64,000 bases of DNA, from the NCBI RefSeq assembly GCF_017313105.1, contig NZ_JAFLND010000003.1:634424-698423 (forward strand). Direction: 5' to 3'. Within the stretch, counting starts at the first letter, position 1. Every line of letters begins with the position of its first letter. The notes below the pieces were generated by a model, which made no database searches, had not been told where the DNA came from, and saw only the letters and a list, made by a program, of their open reading frames with translations. Source of the DNA: [Muricauda] lutisoli (nom. illeg.). Its GTDB lineage: Bacteria; Bacteroidota; Bacteroidia; Flavobacteriales; Flavobacteriaceae. Position numbers and translations under genes: made by a program. Positions 63,287-64,000 of this stretch are shown one piece after another.

Positions 63287-63937
63287 TTAGTTGCGAACGC
63301 TATTCAGCGATTCGATAAATACTTTTAGATCATCTATGTTTTTTAGGCCCGGGGCCGTCTCAAATTTACTGTTCACATCAATGGCAAAACAGTTTTTGGA
63401 AGCGGGACTATTTAAAAAGTCCTGTAACTTTTCCTTGGAATCCAATCCAATGCCACCGCTTAAAAAGTAGGGCTTGTCGGATGAGTATTTTTCCAGGACC
63501 GACCAGTCAAAGGTATAACCATTGCCGCCTGGTAGTTTTCCTTTGGTGTCAAAAAGAAAATAATCACAGACCTCTTCATAATCTTTCAATACGTCAAAAT
63601 CAAAATCATCCTTTATGGAAAATACTTTGATGATGTCTGGATTTCTCGACTGTGCTGGAAATGACAGAAATCTATCTTTTAATTGTTGACAAAATCCCAC
63701 ACTTTCCTTTCCATGGAGTTGTACGGCATCCAGTTTATAATGGCCGACTTTTTCTAAGACTTCTTCCAAAGGGGCGTCCACAAAAACCCCCACTTTTTTG
63801 ATGGAACCGGGCAATGCAGGCATCTCTCCCGAAAAATAACGGGAAGAAGGTTCCCAGAAAATAAAACCCAAATAATCAGGTTGCAATGTTGCTACCTCTT
63901 CTGGGTTATGATTCATGCCACAAATCTTTAGTTTCAT
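63287..63937 (-). CDS. trpF: Phosphoribosylanthranilate isomerase with repeat-derived insert
   Basis: This 216-aa TIM-barrel enzyme has the catalytic Cys in KLKICGMNHNPEEVATLQPD, then PDYLGFIFWEPSSRYFSGEM and LDAVQLHGKESVGFCQQLKD. YFLSGGIGLDSKEKLQDF and the catalytic Asp in FAIDVNSKFETAPGLKN end the barrel. Residues ~91-100 (SFPAQSRNP) are encoded by a repeat unit and enlarge the segment before IIKVFSI, a surface loop. All key residues are kept, so the enzyme should be active. It lies eight bases after trpC. Confidence 0.95.
   Translation of the reverse strand: MKLKICGMNHNPEEVATLQPDYLGFIFWEPSSRYFSGEMPALPGSIKKVGVFVDAPLEEVLEKVGHYKLDAVQLHGKESVGFCQQLKDRFLSFPAQSRNPDIIKVFSIKDDFDFDVLKDYEEVCDYFLFDTKGKLPGGNGYTFDWSVLEKYSSDKPYFLSGGIGLDSKEKLQDFLNSPASKNCFAIDVNSKFETAPGLKNIDDLKVFIESLNSVRN
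63639..63666 (-). repeat. Repeat unit captured in frame inside trpF
   Basis: On the minus strand it reads TGTCATTTCCAGCACAGTCG and onward, aligning with the copies at 59136 and 3093. It is translated SFPAQSR, in the same frame as the UDG-like gene copy. Confidence 0.65.
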
Positions 63938-63945
63938 CGTTATAG

Positions 63946-64000
63946 TTAAGCGATTATTTTCTCAATAAACTTTTTGGCACTTTCACCCGGTTCGTCTGTC
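63946..64000 (-). CDS. trpC: Indole-3-glycerol phosphate synthase, C-terminal end only
   Basis: Seventeen codons before a TAA stop read TDEPGESAKKFIEKIIA, which fits the TrpC C-terminal helix. Position directly before trpF in a trp operon supports the call. The rest lies beyond the right edge. Confidence 0.75.
   Translation of the reverse strand, partial: TDEPGESAKKFIEKIIA

Noticed and set aside
1..64000. tRNA, rRNA, CRISPR arrays, insertion sequences, phage genes or toxin-antitoxin pairs
   Set aside because: I scanned the intergenic gaps by eye. All are under about 215 bp, no cloverleaf with conserved TTCGA arm or regularly spaced repeats was seen, and no transposase, integrase or toxin motifs occur. 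A covariance search was not possible here.

Overview
The window reads as a dense, ordinary chromosomal segment of a marine-type Flavobacteriaceae bacterium (Bacteroidota; the codon use and gene families resemble the Muricauda/Maribacter neighbourhood, which is inference). Supporting signs are the lack of Shine-Dalgarno sites, many perfect TAnnTTTG -7 promoter boxes, SPII lipoproteins, the DUF6702 + M1 peptidase set, DUF1573, carboxypeptidase-like regulatory domain proteins and LUD-ftsH-rsfS synteny. I place 66 protein genes, two of them cut by the window edges. I see no rRNA, tRNA, CRISPR array, prophage or insertion sequence, and no gene-free stretch longer than about 215 bp.

Layout. 1-1296: 5' part of a large secreted beta-repeat protein (minus). 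1.5-6.1 kb: two paralogous exported CarboxypepD_reg-like proteins, a DUF6702 protein and an M1 metallopeptidase. 6.2-14.4 kb: tatA, PAP2 phosphatase, O-methyltransferase, GNAT, kynureninase, MFS transporter, VOC protein, lipoprotein, an ECF sigma factor with a 62-aa partner, an MscS channel and a stand-alone clpP. 14.5-17.5 kb (minus): a light-repair operon of a 49-codon DUF2256 zinc-finger gene, DASH cryptochrome and an iron-sulfur photolyase. 17.6-26.1 kb: kmo, a coiled-coil protein that has lost its zinc ribbon, a Nif3-like protein, lpxK, a hybrid histidine kinase, gap and lipA. 26.2-30.8 kb (minus): two ECF sigma loci (one with an RskA-type anti-sigma factor), murB and an aminotransferase. 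30.9-40.3 kb: aspartyl protease with PDZ, DUF1573, valS, then a GH109-like / GHMP-kinase / nucleotidyltransferase sugar cluster and a sterol-desaturase family enzyme. 40.3-45.0 kb (minus): rsfS-ftsH-LUD-cdsA-psd-acyl-CoA-binding protein, overlapping genes for membrane lipid synthesis and quality control. 45.1-59.6 kb: birA, pyrE, Nudix, M14 peptidase, a PAS kinase with response regulator, coaD, ddl, PASTA protein, RluA-type synthase, yaaA, ppc, a uracil-DNA-glycosylase-like protein and a small lipoprotein. 59.7-64 kb (minus): M20 peptidase and the end of a trp operon (trpC-trpF-trpB-trpA).

The genes serve mainly core metabolism. Tryptophan synthesis (trpCFBA) and two kynurenine-pathway enzymes (kynU, kmo) lie in the same window, the latter consistent with kynurenine-route NAD synthesis. 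Envelope building (lpxK, murB, ddl, cdsA, psd) is scattered among regulators.

The less ordinary signals are: (i) short palindromic repeat units related to one another, lying free between genes and also captured in the same reading frame inside trpF and the UDG-like gene; (ii) -7 boxes ending four bases before the start codons of tatA and pyrE, implying leaderless or near-leaderless mRNAs; (iii) the overlapping DUF2256/DASH/Fe-S photolyase operon; (iv) the possible amino-sugar liberation and activation cluster at 35.7-39.0 kb. No clearly new defence or mobile system was found.
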